Shown: positions 54,501 through 59,620, counted from the stretch's first letter. The stretch: DNA of 64,000 nucleotides from Megaustenia siamemsis (GCA_032433765.1 JAVIAB010000092.1:62038126-62102125), one strand, 5' to 3'. Notes: generated by a model not told the origin, from the letters alone. A program made the numbers and translations.

Positions 54501-56519
54501 CTTCATTGCATTTTACTACAATTTCTTTATTTAATCTCTTATACTCATCTTTATTTTCTTTATTTCTTCTTCTTGTATCCATTAGCTGCAAAATGTCATC
54601 TGTGTATCTTCTCTATTGCATTGTCTATCTATTTATCTATTGACCTTTTGAGCCGTAGCCGGCCCATAGGGCGTATGTAGACCAAGATACACCTTCTCCT
54701 ACCCAAATTTTTGTTCTAGCAGTTTTCTTTTAAAGATATTTTATCAAATCTCGCCATCTGTCTCTGTTCTGTGCAAGCAGCCCTATCTCATTGAGGGAGC
54801 CGAATCCTGCTGCTCTTGCCTCTCTCATCAATGTTCTTCTCAATGTCTCCCTGGGGATTGTACTGCATGCGTATTGCATTGAACTGGTTCTGAATTGTGA
54901 TTTTATATTTGTCTTGCAGCTTCTTGTCTGATTTTAGTAAATCTAAATTTAACTTGATGTTAACTGAGGCTCATTTTGTTGTTTTTAATTTTACTCTAAG
55001 CTTTTCCACAATTGGTACATGATCACTATTGCAATCTGCCCCTGGTCTAGTTTTCACTCACACCAGATAAAAAAATAGGAATGGCAAAAAGTAATTTTAA
55101 TGTCATGAAAAATATACTATGATCATTACAAATAACACCAGGGCTAAAACTAAGAAATGCAAAATGTTCTCTTCTCAACATTCCTATATGGTGCAGAAAC
55201 ATGGACATTGGACAAGAAAACAGAACAGAAAATTGAAGCCTTTGAACTGTGTATATAGAATAGGTAGAATTGGATGGAAAAAAAAAAAAAAGAAAGCAAA
55301 TGATGAAGTCTTAAAACAACTAAAAATGGAAAGAGAACTACTAAACACAATTCAAACAAGATAAATGCGATTTTTAGGCCATGTTAAAAGACACAACAGC
55401 CTACTGAAAGTAATCTTGGAGGGGAAAATACAGGGTAAAAGAGGCAGACCAAGACTAACATGAATGAGTAACATAAAAAAATGGACAAATCAGCCTACGA
55501 CAACCTGCATTATCAAAGCAAGAGACAGAGCAGAATGGCGCTCCATGGTAGCCAACCTTCGTTGCGGAGATGCCACTTGATGATGATGAATTATATAAAT
55601 TTGTATATATTAAAACTATGATGGATTTTTATTTTAAAGCTGGGTTAATAATAAAATTAATAGCCTGTACATCATTTCAGATTTACAAAGCATTGTATTT
55701 TCTGAAAGACCACATAATATGATTAAGAGCTACAAAAAGCATGATAGCAAAGCCAAGCAACTTTATGTAAATGTTAAATCATATAATTCAGAGACATGAA
55801 CGTTGAATAATAGAAGCAAACAAAAGATACAGACATTTATAAACCACTGCGATAAAAATGGAGATGGATTGAAGACAAGCTAAGAAAACAGTCAGAATAT
55901 AATCAGGCAACTGGTCAGAATATAATCAGGCAACTGTCAAGGAACCCGCAGGGAAGGCCCAAGAATAATTTAGAAGAAAAGTTTGGGAAACCCTCAAGAA
56001 CATTGGGTTTGGCTGAGTGGAAATAGAACAAATGTTCAGGAGTAGGAAATGATGAAGAGGAGAGTCACAAGTATGTTATATCATATTGGTCGCTGTAAAA
56101 CTGGATAAAACATGGTAATATAAACATAAAATTGTAATTAATAGCTTAACTAAAAGGAAGAGAACAAAATTAAGTGTGGAGAAACCTTCTTCAAGACCTG
56201 TGCTTCCAAGAAGTCTTTGACTGATGTTCTTAACTGTTGTTTCACAGGTTTTTAAAAATATTTTCTTATCAAATTAACACTACTGCTAATTTTTACAGGT
56301 GCAGATGACATGTATAGACTACCATTGGACTTTGCTAAAGAATTGGGAAATGCCATTACAGGAATGTCAGATAGCTTTGATGCAGATTTTCTCACTAATG
56401 ATGAAGCATTTAAAGCAGGTCTAGACCCATTAGACTTGGAAGAGATCCAGATGCTGACCGATGCCAGCCTTGTAGCAGACCCAGCTATTGAGGATTCATT
56501 TAAATTAGATAGATTGTAA
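26199..56519 (+). CDS. CRTC: CREB-regulated transcription coactivator, C-terminal 578 residues (8 exons)
   Basis: Joined exons: 26199-26290, 28515-28623, 31132-31447, 35798-36235, 39451-39666, 47899-48048, 52406-52601, 56299-56519. Phases agree throughout: 1738 nt, where the first base ends a codon begun upstream. CRTCs bind the bZIP of CREB through an N-terminal domain (not in this window) and recruit transcription machinery through a C-terminal activation domain. SIK/AMPK-family kinases and 14-3-3 hold them in the cytoplasm, and calcineurin releases them. Seen here: a serine with L at +4 (VHSDPSL) after an upstream xxG codon that could be the expected Arg at -3; SRPKSCEVPNIN; NTGSLPDLSVLQFPSP; a Q-rich middle; and a C-terminus ending DPAIEDSFKLDRL. 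These match vertebrate CRTC landmarks in order. The N-terminal exons must lie further left. The introns hold at least ten LINE insertions. Confidence 0.92.
26291..27514. other. CRTC intron, no feature recognised
   Basis: AT-rich intronic sequence between exons a and b, upstream of the LINE at 27.57 kb. No coding frame or repeat that I can match. It ends in the long C run at 27515. Confidence 0.5.
27515..27552. repeat. 38-bp poly-C tract
   Basis: Uninterrupted run of 38 cytosines, about 20 bp before the 3' end of a minus-strand LINE. Runs of this length are prone to assembly and polymerase error, so its exact length is uncertain. Confidence 0.9.
27570..27991 (-). mobile_element. LINE group A 3' fragment
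   Basis: Minus-strand copy ending at the left in TCATCATCATCACC (sense: GGTGATGATGATGA). The frame 27681-28097 carries FLYGAETWTLDKKTEQKIEA, MWIYRRKGRIGW and KGKRGRGRPRLTW, the same as in 16430-17820. The homology stops at about 27991, and the frame runs on into unrelated sequence, marking the 5' truncation. I found no clear TSD. Confidence 0.85.
27992..28300. other. unassigned, less AT-rich intronic stretch
   Basis: Sequence right of the LINE 5' junction with a short GC-rich core (GGCGGCGCCATTTTTTG near 28183-28199). Minus-strand frames of ~75 codons run through it without a recognisable domain. It could be a relic of another mobile element. Confidence 0.3.
28515..28623 (+). CDS. CRTC: CRTC exon b: MARK/SIK site RPKS
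   Basis: Acceptor CTTCTCCTCAG, donor AAGTAAGTA with GT at 28624. Encodes an acidic helix-like stretch, then YWDSKKMSPSRPKSCEVPNI. The serine at 28601-28603 corresponds to the second 14-3-3 site of CRTC2 in the RPRSCEVPG context, which is nearly unchanged here. It splices in phase 2 to 31132, completing the Asn of 'PNINIYPS'. Confidence 0.9.
28786..29040 (+). repeat. tRNA-derived SINE relic
   Basis: CAACTGAGTGGTTAGCACATT (decayed A box) and CAGGTTCAGTTCCTAG (decayed B box), followed by a body with TGGAAGTAA...AGCAT and ACCAACCACATCATCC. The body matches the intact SINE at 24977 in order: GGAAAGTAAAGCAGCATGGG, then GACCACATTACCCC. An old copy of the same family. Confidence 0.6.
29140..29420 (+). 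repeat. dispersed repeat R2, copy 1
   Basis: Aligns with 33985-34277 on the same strand. Shared blocks are CAAGGGATAG, GAGAGAGCCAAA / GAGGGAGCCAAA, GGATTGAC, TCAATCTAACGTAACCCAGG / CTAACCTAACACCAGG, GCTGTGTAGCAAAAGT, and a common end AACTCCAAATATAA. Class unknown; no coding domain seen. Confidence 0.75.
29590..29920 (+). mobile_element. degenerate LINE C-terminal relic (group E)
   Basis: Plus-strand translation with stops: SLRDKIRNEELRKKLGI, then KLFGHV and WIDRILETLGN-like sequence. It resembles the C-terminal end of LINE proteins but is not close to groups A to C. Boundaries are approximate, and it abuts the insertion at 29954. Confidence 0.6.
29946..29953. repeat. left TSD of LINE 29954-31095
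   Basis: AAAATATT, repeated at 31096-31103. Short and AT-rich, so taken alone it is weak, but it coincides with both ends of homology. Confidence 0.65.
29954..31095 (-). mobile_element. RTE-like LINE insertion, 5'-truncated
   Basis: A 1142-bp minus-strand insertion whose 3' end is a TAGATAGATAGA tetranucleotide tail. A second copy of the same 3' end sits at 54624-54871. An 8-bp TSD brackets it. The right edge is 36 bp from the acceptor of CRTC exon c. The RT frame inside is long and uninterrupted, so the insertion is fairly recent. Confidence 0.85.
30055..31074 (-). CDS. partial reverse transcriptase of an RTE-like LINE
   Basis: A 339-residue frame without internal stops. It contains GVKQGCILSPLLF, then DLDFADDIVLISN with an intact FADD catalytic motif, GLEVNHEKTKVM, HFIYLGSHID, and a C-terminal segment with GHVMRRDNNRI and KRKRGRPRETL. 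The N-terminal RT blocks and the endonuclease are missing through 5' truncation, so it cannot act alone. The frame continues upstream of the first ATG to about 31093, so that ATG is not a natural start. RTE/BovB-like affinity is inferred from the spacing and the tetranucleotide tail. Confidence 0.8.
   Translation of the reverse strand: MWKILKQYGLPSKIINIIKDMYDGYTCAVRTEEGLSECFPIETGVKQGCILSPLLFGIVMDFIMKKCCTGNKGIEWIQGDHLEDLDFADDIVLISNQIKTMQENTNELSSIASKIGLEVNHEKTKVMKSLIPTSDKIYMENKPVEEIDHFIYLGSHIDREGDTSKEIRIRLAKAAMSFRSLEKLWKSKLISTNTKLRLFKSNVLSTLTYACESWKTTRDIETKLNAFENKCLRKILGIEWNEFKTNEEIREIANQPLISSVIKKRRWSYVGHVMRRDNNRIAKQALIWETTGKRKRGRPRETLRRTLMREARAAGIGSLNEIELLAQNRDRWRDLIKYL
31132..31447 (+). CDS. 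CRTC: CRTC exon c: NTGSLPDL region
   Basis: Acceptor TTCTTCTTCACTCCAG, donor GTAAGTAAC. Encodes IYPSQEHDCNNSP, then NNTGSLPDLSVLQFPSP and VTPLDQEDPY, the conserved block around the third CRTC phosphosite (serine codon 31208-31210), then a Pro/Ser-rich stretch with QRRRQTSG. A LINE insertion ends only 36 bp upstream of this exon. The exon reads straight into a stop after the donor, which supports the splice site. Confidence 0.92.
31448..33984. other. CRTC intron, no feature recognised
   Basis: AT-rich intron sequence between exons c and d. No repeat matched elsewhere in the window and no coding frame of interest. Confidence 0.5.
33985..34277 (+). repeat. dispersed repeat R2, copy 2
   Basis: Same-strand partner of 29140-29420. 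Both end in AACTCCAAATATAA followed by CAATTG or TAATTG, so the 3' boundary is reproducible. No TSD found. Confidence 0.75.
34735..35125 (+). repeat. dispersed repeat R1, copy 2
   Basis: Partner of 1060-1420, and more GC-rich than the surrounding intron. It holds the frame 34808-35221, but that frame is broken in copy 1, so I do not treat it as a gene. Confidence 0.55.
35798..36235 (+). CDS. CRTC: CRTC exon d: glutamine-rich region
   Basis: Acceptor TTTTTAG at 35797, phase 0. 146 codons rich in Gln, Ser and Pro, for example MQQQYLLCLQRQVEQQQQQR and a run of NNQQQTTQPSLSN. The best donor is GCAAGTAAC at 36236, a GC-AG type intron after CAG. A GT alternative at 36200 (CAG|GTGCAC) is also in phase 0 and would drop 12 codons. 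Such Q-rich central regions are common in CRTC proteins. Confidence 0.82.
36236..36864. other. intron start with TA/TG microsatellite
   Basis: Begins with the GC donor GCAAGTAAC. Around 36683-36737 lies a mixed TATATATA / TGTGTGTG tract. A ~52-bp unit GTGTATGAATGTATGATTAATAATAG is partly repeated at 36606-36670. Nothing else recognised. Confidence 0.6.
36865..37775 (-). mobile_element. LINE group B relic with an internal deletion
   Basis: The left part (36890-36962) matches the protein C-terminal region of the copy at 52774-52850. From about 36958 it jumps directly to the RT N-terminal region (compare 53920-54015), so roughly 1.06 kb covering the RT core is gone. The junction shows a TTC microhomology. 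Further right come the ERWVEYIKDLYDYE and KKWMTDDILHLMNARR linker segments. All frames are broken. Confidence 0.75.
37776..38754. other. CRTC intron, no feature recognised
   Basis: AT-rich; nothing matched. Confidence 0.5.
38755..38915 (-). repeat. dispersed repeat R3, copy 1
   Basis: The reverse complement aligns with 48076-48200 and 48612-48770: a GATTATGATACCAT / GACTACGATACCGC start, a variable middle, then CCTTCCTAATTATCA and GACCCCTGAGTGTTTGATTT-like blocks. Non-coding. Confidence 0.65.
39451..39666 (+). CDS. CRTC: CRTC exon e
   Basis: Acceptor AACTTTTCAG, donor GTAAGTTC, phase 0 at both ends, 72 codons. It contains SPTSPHSAPSYSPVQSPG and a QQQQQQQ run followed by QHQFEQFNM. Composition and phase join it smoothly to exons d and f. 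The upstream frame in the intron is unrelated. Confidence 0.85.
39771..41080 (+). mobile_element. candidate solo LTR (unproven)
   Basis: Bounded by TGTAA (39771) and TTACA (41076-41080) as short inverted ends. It holds a purine-rich left part, a 7-bp hairpin GTTAGCC...GGCTAAC near 40091, the 101-bp tandem repeats, and AATAAAG near 41018. The purine-rich block and polyadenylation signal suit an LTR, but no TSD is visible and the ends could be chance. Confidence 0.28.
40438..40840 (+). repeat. four tandem ~101-bp repeats
   Basis: Units start at about 40441, 40541, 40642 and 40743 with GTGTGTGCACTGGTCAAGTT-like sequence and contain GAGAATTCAATGTTATTTCA and GCTGGCAGACACAGAGC blocks. Units 2 and 3 are the closest pair. 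Units 1 and 4 are more diverged. Confidence 0.9.
41516..42217 (-). pseudogene. LINE group B post-RT region
   Basis: A 233-residue frame: thumb-like region, then YGSESWTIDKQMKRRLEATE, FLRRMLKVPWTAKKTNEKVL, KKQSTFFGHIMRRGELEYL. The last part is frameshifted relative to the copy at 47.3 kb. Function of this C-terminal region in LINEs is not well defined; it is probably nucleic-acid binding. Confidence 0.8.
42276..42863 (-). pseudogene. LINE group B reverse transcriptase fragment, inactive
   Basis: A 195-residue frame with FVEGKGTNNAIYILRTLIER, CFIDYTKAFDKVKHMEI and GVRQGCVLSPDLFSLY. The active-site box just downstream (about 42235-42246) reads YADN after an upstream stop, so the second catalytic aspartate is replaced. 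Confidence 0.85.
43835..44164 (-). pseudogene. LINE group B endonuclease N-terminal half
   Basis: A 109-residue frame with MRWKGAGLLQRDSGNVIYSG, RGVCIMLDRE, IIQVYVPKSNSEEEEDIDTF and IISGDFNAT, motifs of the EEP endonuclease of non-LTR elements (GDFNA is the metal/DNA-binding block). It continues leftward in another frame with a broken stretch around the 12-bp C run at 43797. Confidence 0.85.
44165..44740 (-). other. G-rich 5' region of the group B LINE
   Basis: On the minus strand this is GC-rich, with an open frame of 143 codons (44220-44651) that merges into the endonuclease N-terminus through a frameshift. It is probably the 5' UTR and promoter region plus the protein start. A polyG/C run at 44616-44625 and a Gly/Ser-rich translation suggest non-coding use for most of it. 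Confidence 0.5.
45193..45205. repeat. left TSD of the RNase H LINE
   Basis: TAGAGCACAGGAA, repeated exactly at 46865-46877 (13 bp). Confidence 0.92.
45205..46836 (+). CDS. RT C-terminal part plus RNase H of a non-LTR retrotransposon
   Basis: A 543-residue frame without stops. Residues 1-130 are RT thumb (ALNSWTNRWCISIN, YLGVTFDNKLSW, IRPHLEYGSSAW). Residues ~290-415 are an RNase H1 domain with YTDGSAQ (D296), DAEIQAIKLAIE (E336), LTDARSVLQAL (D362) and WIPSHCGIPGNEKADQLAKE (D409), so all four acidic catalytic residues are present. Near the end CTCGQAPQTAEHILQDC is the usual CCHC-type tail. The RT palm is missing by 5' truncation. The first ATG is formed across the TSD junction and is not the element's own start. 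Confidence 0.9.
   Translation: MWCTEEYATVTSKLLQRAMNALNSWTNRWCISINTDKCSTTLFTLSPKQKAGAIYINNEPVKEDIQATYLGVTFDNKLSWKQQINKATQKARRKLAILRKLCGTTWGTSGKILSKVYQQSIRPHLEYGSSAWCSASNTTLQELDKVQNQALRVITGAMKSTPILEMEKLWRIPALRERRDTKVLIQAEKFVCMSRHPMKDRFQNLALGRLKRSSFIHQAKRISRQTPDMPRVVKPLLPIPEQTPWTDESGLSVQIQTEVIGIVDKEEQNSLQRKTITLSFLDEEYPQDLWIRVYTDGSAQNAVKNGGAGAYIDYPNNTRDMNKIATGKYCHNYDAEIQAIKLAIEKLLNSNLSPQPVVFLTDARSVLQALQSRKLPHLQTLLTELCKHHRVALQWIPSHCGIPGNEKADQLAKEGSTGTQLDTPVTYHHKKQIIKSIRGPQAPNQDAFHNMNRYEQVIIIRLRTGHNRLHSHMYTKFKIGTSTTCTCGQAPQTAEHILQDCTEYSRLRKIHWPIDTTLQTKLYGPLQELQKTVKFIQETTLQI
45206..46864 (+). mobile_element. LINE with RNase H (I/Nimb/Jockey-like), 5'-truncated, 13-bp TSD
   Basis: A 1659-bp + strand insertion defined by an exact 13-bp TSD. 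It starts within RT and ends soon after the stop codon in GAAAGATAGA. The frame is intact from end to end, so insertion is recent compared with the group A and B relics. It lies in the long CRTC intron between exons e and f, in sense orientation. Confidence 0.9.
47258..47270. repeat. left TSD of LINE 47271-47688
   Basis: ACACAGTGCAACT, repeated exactly at 47689-47701. Confidence 0.93.
47271..47688 (-). mobile_element. LINE group B 3' fragment with exact 13-bp TSD
   Basis: A 418-bp minus-strand copy ending in ATGATGATGATGA, with an exact 13-bp TSD on both sides. The frame 47149-47643 (MKRRLEATEMGFLRRMLKVP, FFGHIVRRGKLEYL, KGKRDRGRRREKIL) covers the last ~125 residues of the group B protein without stops and reads on into the flank. 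It is 5'-truncated and lies about 0.2 kb upstream of CRTC exon f. Confidence 0.93.
47899..48048 (+). CDS. CRTC: CRTC exon f
   Basis: Acceptor CTTTCCCCTCAG, donor GTATTGC, phase 0 at both ends, exactly 50 codons without a stop. Ser/Asn-rich peptide (SLSQANCTTLGSTI, later SSNSNNTNNVNS, then FSQQPGQGLQYSQ). It is called because of the splice signals and continuity rather than because of a conserved motif. Confidence 0.75.
48076..48200 (+). repeat. dispersed repeat R3, copy 2
   Basis: Begins GATTATGATACCATCGCAAA, ends near CGACCTCTGAGTGTTGGATTTG. A second, longer copy follows 0.5 kb downstream in the same orientation. Confidence 0.7.
48612..48770 (+). repeat. dispersed repeat R3, copy 3
   Basis: TAGATTATGATACCATTGTA at the start, CCTTCCTAATTATCATTAAC and GACCCCTGAGTGTTTGATTT toward the end. 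It contains a 28-bp middle segment absent from copy 2. Confidence 0.7.
48885..48938 (+). repeat. fragment of the inverted-repeat element family seen at 59.6-60.25 kb
   Basis: GCAATGCTACGGTAGAGCTGGTAACAGG-like sequence matches the reverse complement of 60203-60245. The rest of that family's end (GGCATAACATACACTCCTAC) resumes at about 49166, after the 230-bp repeat arm. Confidence 0.55.
48940..49160 (+). repeat. 230-bp repeat, left (direct) arm
   Basis: Aligns as an imperfect inverted repeat with 51280-51515. Shared blocks are ATCTTTACGACACATA, ACGATAGAACCAGAGGGATA, AAGGCCGC, the CACGATGTGTGAG / CACAATGTGTGAG pair, CTTTCTGTCT, GGTTTCGAACACCGTA / GGTATCGAGCACCATA and CAGTGGTTT. GGTTTCGAACACC resembles a tRNA B box, so a SINE origin is possible. 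Confidence 0.75.
49590..50300 (+). pseudogene. degenerate LINE endonuclease relic
   Basis: Plus-strand translation in several frames: DIMISQETLLGDRIVSAPGF, HPFYNRRHLGQTILLRNN, then NARGN-like and LECLNNRSATRVVTRTGNSD with SIIDLALAF. These correspond in order to conserved parts of a Jockey-like EEP endonuclease. Stops and frameshifts abound. No RT part is found; the mariner relic follows. Confidence 0.65.
50325..51064 (-). mobile_element. mariner-family DNA transposon, internally deleted
   Basis: Ends CAAGGCATGTTCAAATGAAG (left, after TA at 50323-50324) and the complement of the right end, TGAGGTGTGTTCAAATGAAA, form ~28-bp terminal inverted repeats. At ~740 bp it is about half the usual ~1.3 kb. 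The interior contains a broken transposase on the minus strand. It sits between the two 230-bp repeat arms. Confidence 0.8.
50648..50905 (-). pseudogene. mariner transposase fragment
   Basis: An 85-residue frame. VNINGIHYKDAL and KKPGMFSRDVILLHNAHSHV correspond to the catalytic-domain region of mariner transposases, where LLHDNARPH normally carries the second catalytic aspartate. Here the motif reads LLHNAHSHV, without that aspartate, so the enzyme is dead. N- and C-terminal parts are missing. Confidence 0.8.
51280..51515 (-). repeat. 230-bp repeat, right (inverted) arm
   Basis: Reverse-complement partner of 48940-49160. It is followed by a TATATATA run at 51509-51526. Confidence 0.75.
51564..51578. 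repeat. left TSD of LINE 51579-52288
   Basis: TTACTATTAATATAT, repeated exactly at 52289-52303 (15 bp). Confidence 0.88.
51579..52288 (-). mobile_element. LINE group C 3' fragment with exact 15-bp TSD
   Basis: A 710-bp minus-strand copy. Its 3' end at the left (TTCTTCTTCTACCTTTCAGC) is the same as that of the twin-primed copy at 22228. The frame 51737-52249 contains MPLLDVQSYIYLGSKIDKEG, ILYGCETWRTTKLTIMKIQT and RRQWRWIGHTL. It stops about 100 bp upstream of CRTC exon g. Confidence 0.92.
51737..52249 (-). pseudogene. LINE group C RT C-terminal region
   Basis: A 170-residue frame with an RT-thumb segment (YIYLGSKID) and the post-RT region typical of these LINEs (CETWRTT, RRWRWIGHTL-like). 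The palm with its catalytic aspartates is absent through 5' truncation. Relative to the twin-primed copy it fills in the part between GLEIN and MPLLDV. Confidence 0.82.
52406..52601 (+). CDS. CRTC: CRTC exon g: leads into the activation domain
   Basis: Acceptor ACTCAAATCAG, donor GGTAAGTAAG, phase 0 in and phase 1 out. Ends SGSKIPDIILTG, which matches the GPNIILTG segment just before the activation domain of vertebrate CRTCs. A shorter acceptor at 52409 (GGCAG) would remove one codon. The following intron starts with a long T run and the nested LINEs. Confidence 0.87.
52655..52737 (+). mobile_element. LINE group A copy, 5' part of the nested host
   Basis: Plus-strand fragment reading CHNYLGHTKTSGGKCKTEIN-like sequence (compare YNYLGHTITNDGKCKIEINK in 16627-17820). 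It breaks off at 52737 and its continuation, IGMAKSNFN, resumes at about 55063. It is thus the first layer of a nest. Confidence 0.8.
52743..53267 (-). pseudogene. LINE group B post-RT region (nested copy)
   Basis: A 174-residue frame: YVEPVLTYGCESWTIGQQTR, MWFYRRILRVPWIARMSNED and FFGHVMRREQLEYTVTTGKI, followed by RRDRGRQREKI. It is intact to its stop at the 3' end but lacks RT continuity upstream, where stops occur near 53290. Confidence 0.82.
53633..53995 (-). pseudogene. LINE group B RT fragment (nested copy)
   Basis: A 120-residue frame with MSQMTKILLRIIMRRVRNKI, CGFVGGKGRSNAIYIIRSLV and CFIDYTKAFNKVKHQ. The aspartate usual in the AFD block is replaced by Asn. It is broken on the 3' side at about 53640. 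Confidence 0.8.
54624..54871 (-). mobile_element. RTE-like LINE 3' end, third level of the nest
   Basis: About 235 bp matching the 3' end of 29954-31095 (same ATCTATTGACC, GCCGTAGCCGGCCCATAGGG and TCTCCCTGGG), with about 15 unmatched bases at its 5' side. TSD TATTGCATTG at 54614-54623 and 54872-54881. It interrupts the group B copy, so it is younger than that copy. Confidence 0.85.
55058..55592 (+). mobile_element. LINE group A copy, 3' part of the nested host
   Basis: Plus strand. MAKSNFNVMKNIL, then MVQKHGHWTRKQN in a shifted frame, RIGRIGW, KMERELLNTIQTR, the GRPRLT-like segment and the 3' end ACTTGATGATGATGA at 55592. Many frameshifts, including a long A run at 55280. Together with 52655-52737 it forms one interrupted copy. 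Confidence 0.85.
55690..56085 (+). mobile_element. degenerate LINE group C relic
   Basis: Plus strand, full of stops. QKIQTFINHCDKNGDGL and NPQGRPKNNL echo IMKIQTFINGCLRRIKGW and WNPQGKR of the group C copy at 51.7 kb. It contains a 23-bp tandem duplication (GTCAGAATATAATCAGGCAACTG at 55895-55940). Its proximity to the terminal CRTC exon (about 210 bp) is worth noting. Confidence 0.6.
56299..56519 (+). CDS. CRTC: CRTC terminal exon: transactivation domain and stop
   Basis: Acceptor TAATTTTTACAG, stop TAA at 56517-56519 followed by a second TAA. Encodes ADDMYRLPLDFAKELGNAI, DADFLTNDEAFKAGLDPLDL, EEIQMLTDASLVADP and AIEDSFKLDRL. This is the acidic C-terminal TORC domain, with the LDPL...MLxD...DPAxEDxF...DRL pattern that identifies CRTC proteins from insects to mammals. 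Confidence 0.95.
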
Positions 56520-59157
56520 TAATGAATTTTAAAAGTTACATCACAAAGGTTTCCTTTGAGTCACATTCTTGTTGCTAGTGTAATCTTGTTCGTAACTTGA
56601 TATTGAAAATTATGAAACTGCAACGGTACCCTTGGCATTCTTGCTACTGATATTCACCTCGGTAGCTTCATGGATGTTGAGTTTGATCTCAGTTTTCTAA
56701 GATGTGTTCATTGGCAACTGACATTGTACACTTGTGGTCAACTTGTGTGCTATTTCAATTTGAGTCTGAATTCTGGAATTAAAGAATGCTTAAGGGGTGC
56801 CTTAGATACAAAGTAATAGTGCACCAAGCAGAGATCAGCTGCAGTTGCTAAACATTTCATGTATTTTTGCCAGCGTAAAATTACCTTTATAAAGTCCCAA
56901 GCATCTACTTACCTTGATTTTTTTTTTTTAATGTTCGTAAATATGAATTATCCTGAAATCTCCTGATTTAAGTTCAAGCTAGAAAATGCTTAGCAATAAT
57001 AACAGATTTGGAATTTAATCATTTGCTAGACAATGAGAGCTGTTGCTTAATTATTGTACAACTGTTCATGTATCGTAAACATTCTTTGGCATTATTGAAA
57101 TTTGTGCATAGTCTATTTCTATAACATTATATTTGTCACACAAATTAAAGACAAAAAGAAATACATTTTTTAAAAACAACTATGAAAGCTTCTGGTTGCA
57201 CTATGATCACCAACAGATTATTTCTGTGGGTGCATTTACTTACATTGAGTATAAACCTTCATGTAATATGCATTTTGCATTGTACCAGTCTTTGTTCAAC
57301 ATCTTGACTACATTTTTATGAAAGGCATCTTTATTGAATCTTTGATATTTCATGTTAAACTAACAACTCATTTTTGTCTACAACATAATAATGACCTCAT
57401 AGAAATTCTCAAATTCTCCCATTCCACCATCTTTTGTTTCTTTGTGTGTGATACCTAATTATATTCACTTGACATGGTGATCAGGTCTGTTTCTAGTGTA
57501 ATTGATGATTCCATTTCCTGTGAGTGTGGTATGTAATGAGCCCACACTTAAGGATGGTAATCCATTCCAGAGACTTCACCAAAATGTTTTATATAATAAT
57601 GTGGAAACATGAATATATTCATTTTGAGTCATTCTTTTAATTAAAGCACTCCCTGGTTGACATTTGTAGCAGAGACTACCATTTTAAAATATGTTGTATT
57701 TGAAGATAATGGTTTTGTGGAGAATAGAAAATAAGAGAAAAGTGCTCCTATTTAGAATGTGATATTAATGCCTTATTTGTCTATAGTAATAGTAAATATA
57801 TAATAATAGTAATTGACACATTTCAGAGTGACAATCAGCATGATGCCAAGGCACCCTAGTTTCCCAGAGGAAATCAATAGTACACATTTTTTTAAACTGA
57901 GTCAATCATGAAGCAATTTCAGCTAAAAGGAAAGAAGAAAAAAAAAACACCACATCTGTAGGTTTCCTTCTGACAATCTAATGGACAGATGAGTGTTATT
58001 ATCATGGCCTTGTGTAGAAATATTTGTAATGTTAGAATGGTTAAAAAAGTATTAAACAATGAGTTTGCAGAATCACTAAATATTTGGTGCAACAGAATTG
58101 TCATTTATAGATTTTCCTGAGACTGATGGATCTCTTAGAAGTGGCTTCTGGTGTAAAGCTTATTGCTTGATTTGATAATTTACAGCATGAACACTGTCTG
58201 CCAGAGGATTAATAGTTGTCTATAGCAAAGATGTTTTATTGAGTTTTCTTTAAAAGAATGGTAGTATCATAAGTAACATTTGTGTTTTTATGGGAGATAC
58301 TGTCAGGTTGAAAACATGGCAGATTTTCTCTTTTCTTTTTCTTTTGGCAACCATTCCCAAAGTTATTCTTTTTTATGTTCGTTGTATGAACTTTCATGTG
58401 AAGTTTTTTAAAGCCTAATTTTCATATGCATGTCATCAATTCATTAGTTTCATTACCTGTCTGTTTACTTTTCAGGCTGTTCTCTTCACAGCACCAATCT
58501 TTTTCTCTCCCTTTGCTGATGCTAATTTTTTTTTTTTTAACACTTGTAAGTTACTTTGTGTTACTGGTGACAGTTAAATGGCAGTTAACACGCATTAAAA
58601 TAAAATGTGTACGCAAATTCTTTCGGCAAGTATTTTTGTTAGGTTTCCTTTTTGGCTTTTCAAGTCCTCCTACAGGTCACCAGTTATGTGAACAAGTATT
58701 TTATTCATTTTAGATGACAAGCCATCTGATGCAAATAATTTTCTTCTATTTGGACATTGCTATCATATTTATTTATCTTCAAAGCAACATAACTTTGCTC
58801 TAGTTGTTATCCGTTCCTCATTTATCAACTTGTTCAGCGTCGATGACCTTTCTGGTAGACAATATTTTAACAGTATACTTCTATGTTCTATAAAGATGGA
58901 GACATCTAAGAATTATTTCCTTACTTTCCTCGTTATTTATCCCTGCTATTTCTTCCTCAGCACCAGTTGGTTGGTTGTTGCGACAAAATCTTTGAAAGTT
59001 TACCAAAATTGGTTTAACCTAGGTATTTTGATGATTTGTAAAAATGCAAAACATTATAACTAGATAGCCATTAACAGTTGGAATGCAAAAATACCTCATT
59101 CATGCTTCTAGACCAGTTATAGAAAAAAAAAGATGTAATTTTAAAGTGATTTGTTAT

Positions 59158-59163
59158 AATAAA
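59158..59163 (+). terminator. candidate polyadenylation signal of CRTC
   Basis: AATAAA followed by AGAGTGTTTGTT, a GT-rich downstream element. One of several candidates, at 2.6 kb after the stop. Confidence 0.35.
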
Positions 59164-59283
59164 GAGTGTTTGTTAAAACAGAAGATTAGATTAACACTAT
59201 AAAAAAACATCCAGATCATGCCCTCTGCGAAGTGTTATGTGATATAAGATAAATAATGACATAACAGTCATTCATATTGAAGA

Positions 59284-59620
59284 TTTTGGGGAACTTTAAT
59301 TTCAGATAGCAACTAATTGGATGAACAGATCACCTTGAAATTTATCACACTTATGTAAAAATGGGCACTGAATCTAAATATTTATATTATTTAACTTGAG
59401 AATAACTTGTTTATTGACAATGATTATAAATCCAATGATATTCCATTGCTAAAAGTGCAAGTCATTGTCAACCATATATAATAAGTTTCATAATCAATAG
59501 GAAAAGAGATGAACATTTAAATCCAGATAGCAAGTAATTAGGATTACAGATCATCTTTAAATTTACCATACATATGTACAAATATATGCTGAATCTAAAT
59601 ATCCATATCATTTAACTCTA
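59284..59620. repeat. direct duplication of ~110 bp
   Basis: 59284-59410 and 59510-59620 share CAGATAGCAA, AACAGATCACCTT / TACAGATCATCTT, AAATTTA, GCTGAATCTAAATAT and CATTTAACT blocks at a spacing of ~222 bp. Diverged, non-coding. Confidence 0.7.

Larger units (their letters stand above)
52738..55057 (-). mobile_element. LINE group B copy inserted into a group A LINE
   Basis: Minus-strand copy, 3' end CATCATCATG at the left. It covers the post-RT region (52743-53267), RT (53633-53995), the region between (54024-54350), the linker (54406-54591) and, after an interruption at 54624-54871, the endonuclease-proximal linker (54900-55050; compare 43510-43610). Left ATAAACAAAAGAAT and right ATAAAAAAATAGG may be a decayed TSD. 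Confidence 0.82.
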
